This document shows, in pieces, positions 63,055 to 64,000 of a DNA stretch of 64,000 bases. Positions within the stretch are counted from its first letter, which is position 1. Every line of letters begins with the position of its first letter. The DNA lies in the NCBI GenBank assembly GCA_903900265.1, contig CAIUMM010000106.1, forward strand, positions 186,001 to 250,000, written 5' to 3'. A program made the translations under genes and the position numbers. The notes beneath the pieces were generated by a model, which saw nothing but the letters and a program-made list of their open reading frames with translations, ran no database searches and had not been told where the DNA came from. Source of the stretch: an uncultured Pseudomonadota bacterium (lineage in GTDB: Bacteria > Myxococcota_A > UBA796 > SXON01).

Positions 63055-64000
63055 GCGGTCACCGGGTCCCAACTCTTCCACAACGCCGCGGGCTGGGCGT
63101 CGTAATGCTGGATGAACGCGACGATGGCGTGGTCGGCGCGGATCGGCGTCTGAAAATTGAAGCGGATTGTCTCGAAAACTCGGGTGTCGCCCTTTGCAAA
63201 ATAGGCGCCCACAACCCAGGACAACCCAAGCAACACCTGGCTCCACAGGTACCCTATCGGCCCGGAGCGCTTGCGGGTCACCAAGAGAGTGCGGCCTTCG
63301 GACCCGCCATCCTCCTTCATGCGCAGCGCAAACACGATGTGGAAGTGCAGGAAGTCGGGACCCAGCGTGACGCAGCCGGTTTGGCCGAACCAATAGCGAA
63401 GGCCGTAGGTGAGCGGCCCATGGTAGAAGCGACGCAAAAACCGACCAAAGTAGGTTTCCGCGCTGGGGCGGGCCGCGTTGTCAAACGCGATCGCGCGGTC
63501 GGACACTACGGTCGGGACCATGTCGAGTAGCGCAGGCATCGCATGCACCGAGTTGAAGTGCTGGGCGTCGATGGCGTTGATCATCATCACGTTCGGATGA
63601 CAAGCCTTCTGGAAGTGTCCGGCTACCCTCCACTCTCCCGGATCATCGGCTGCGTGCTCGGGCACGCGCGGGAGGTCATGCTCCGGCGACTCCCCTGTCC
63701 ACACCCAGACCATGCCGTAGCGCTCGGCGGTCGGCCACGACCGGATGCGCGCCGCCACCGGCTTTTTCATGCATGGGATGTCGACGAGCGTGCCGTCGCC
63801 CGCGAACTTCCAGGCGTGGAAGAAGCAGCGCAGGCCATCGCCTTCCACCTTGCCATCGCCGAGGTGGGCTCCCATGTGGGGGCAGTAGGCGTCGACGACA
63901 TGGGCCACGCCGTCAGCACCGCGCCAGGCCACGACCTCGCGGCCTTGCACGTTCGCACGCGCTACGCCCGAGCGAGGCAGGTCGAGGGAAGCGACCACCC
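63051..64000 (-). CDS. Rieske non-heme iron oxygenase, N-terminus beyond the window
   Basis: The visible 315 residues hold a complete catalytic part: Rieske ligands in YCPHMGAHLG (Cys, His) and LRCFFHAW (Cys, His), and the iron site MMINAIDAQHFNSVH. A GTG at 63998 gives the first visible start, but comparison with the paralogue at 54153 indicates about 30 more residues upstream, so the gene probably runs past the edge. C-terminal strands such as IVFALRMKED follow. It heads the visible part of the operon. Its strong likeness to the plus-strand oxygenase at 54153 suggests gene duplication and related substrates. Confidence 0.88.
   Translation of the reverse strand, partial: VVASLDLPRSGVARANVQGREVVAWRGADGVAHVVDAYCPHMGAHLGDGKVEGDGLRCFFHAWKFAGDGTLVDIPCMKKPVAARIRSWPTAERYGMVWVWTGESPEHDLPRVPEHAADDPGEWRVAGHFQKACHPNVMMINAIDAQHFNSVHAMPALLDMVPTVVSDRAIAFDNAARPSAETYFGRFLRRFYHGPLTYGLRYWFGQTGCVTLGPDFLHFHIVFALRMKEDGGSEGRTLLVTRKRSGPIGYLWSQVLLGLSWVVGAYFAKGDTRVFETIRFNFQTPIRADHAIVAFIQHYDAQPAALWKSWDPVTA

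Noticed and set aside
1..64000. CRISPR arrays, insertion sequences, prophage and replication origins
   Set aside because: No regularly spaced repeats, transposase motifs, phage structural genes or DnaA-box clusters were seen on either strand.

Overview
The window is very GC-rich, dense with genes, and has no gene-free stretch above 300 bases. It looks like chromosome from a Myxococcota (myxobacteria-like) bacterium. The best marker is the subtilase at 163-1533, whose C-terminus (Cys-Gly-Cys, hydrophobic helix, triple Arg) is a MYXO-CTERM-type sorting tail. Many lipoproteins with Asp/Ser/Thr-rich linkers, a HmuY-like lipoprotein, a GspG/PilA-type prepilin and a Gram-negative-style stressosome fit that. 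The species cannot be named from sequence alone.

Layout. 1-3700: secreted and surface proteins (subtilase, HmuY-like lipoprotein, prepilin, two-CxxCH lipoprotein) and a tRNA-Leu(CAG). 3743-19000: six polytopic GT-C/GT39-like membrane proteins, interspersed with lipoproteins, a flavin oxidoreductase and a sulfatase-modifying-factor-fold protein; probably envelope glycan or lipid modification. 19006-22935: HEAT-repeat protein, double FHA protein, HMG-CoA-lyase-like enzyme, GNAT and SGNH hydrolase.

23043-38365 is the most striking segment: five genes, each overlapping the next by 4 bp. The first encodes a membrane protein with two tandem CapC/PgsC-like domains and a large soluble tail. The last is a 1359-residue protein with a complete CapB/PgsB Mur-ligase-like core. 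Between them lie a 781-aa exported protein, a lipoprotein with metallo-amidohydrolase-like motifs, and a 1665-aa exported protein with a TPR-like region and a barrel-like C-terminus. I read this as a candidate poly-gamma-glutamate-like polymer synthesis and outer-membrane export system with no recognisable CapA.

38384-43887: a LysR/pirin divergent pair, then a type II restriction-modification island (C5 methyltransferase, XRE controller, SacI-like nuclease, small ORF) that seems to have split a lipoprotein gene. 43906-51656: a response-regulator/HD-GYP protein divergent from an rsbR-rsbS-rsbT-rsbX-hybrid kinase-GT39 operon, all joined by 4-bp overlaps; RsbS lacks the usual phosphoacceptor serine. 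51827-56215: a PBP4-type DD-peptidase with extra domains, a Rieske oxygenase and a lipoprotein.

56240-64000 is a nine-gene minus-strand operon, again with 4-bp overlaps at every junction. It encodes a Rieske oxygenase (cut by the window edge), a possible acyltransferase-fold protein, two diiron proteins, a ferredoxin, a second Rieske oxygenase, a fatty-acid-hydroxylase-type enzyme, a left-handed beta-helix protein and a GH3-type amide synthetase. This resembles an unassigned oxidative tailoring pathway. Together with the CapB/CapC operon it is the main candidate for new biology here.
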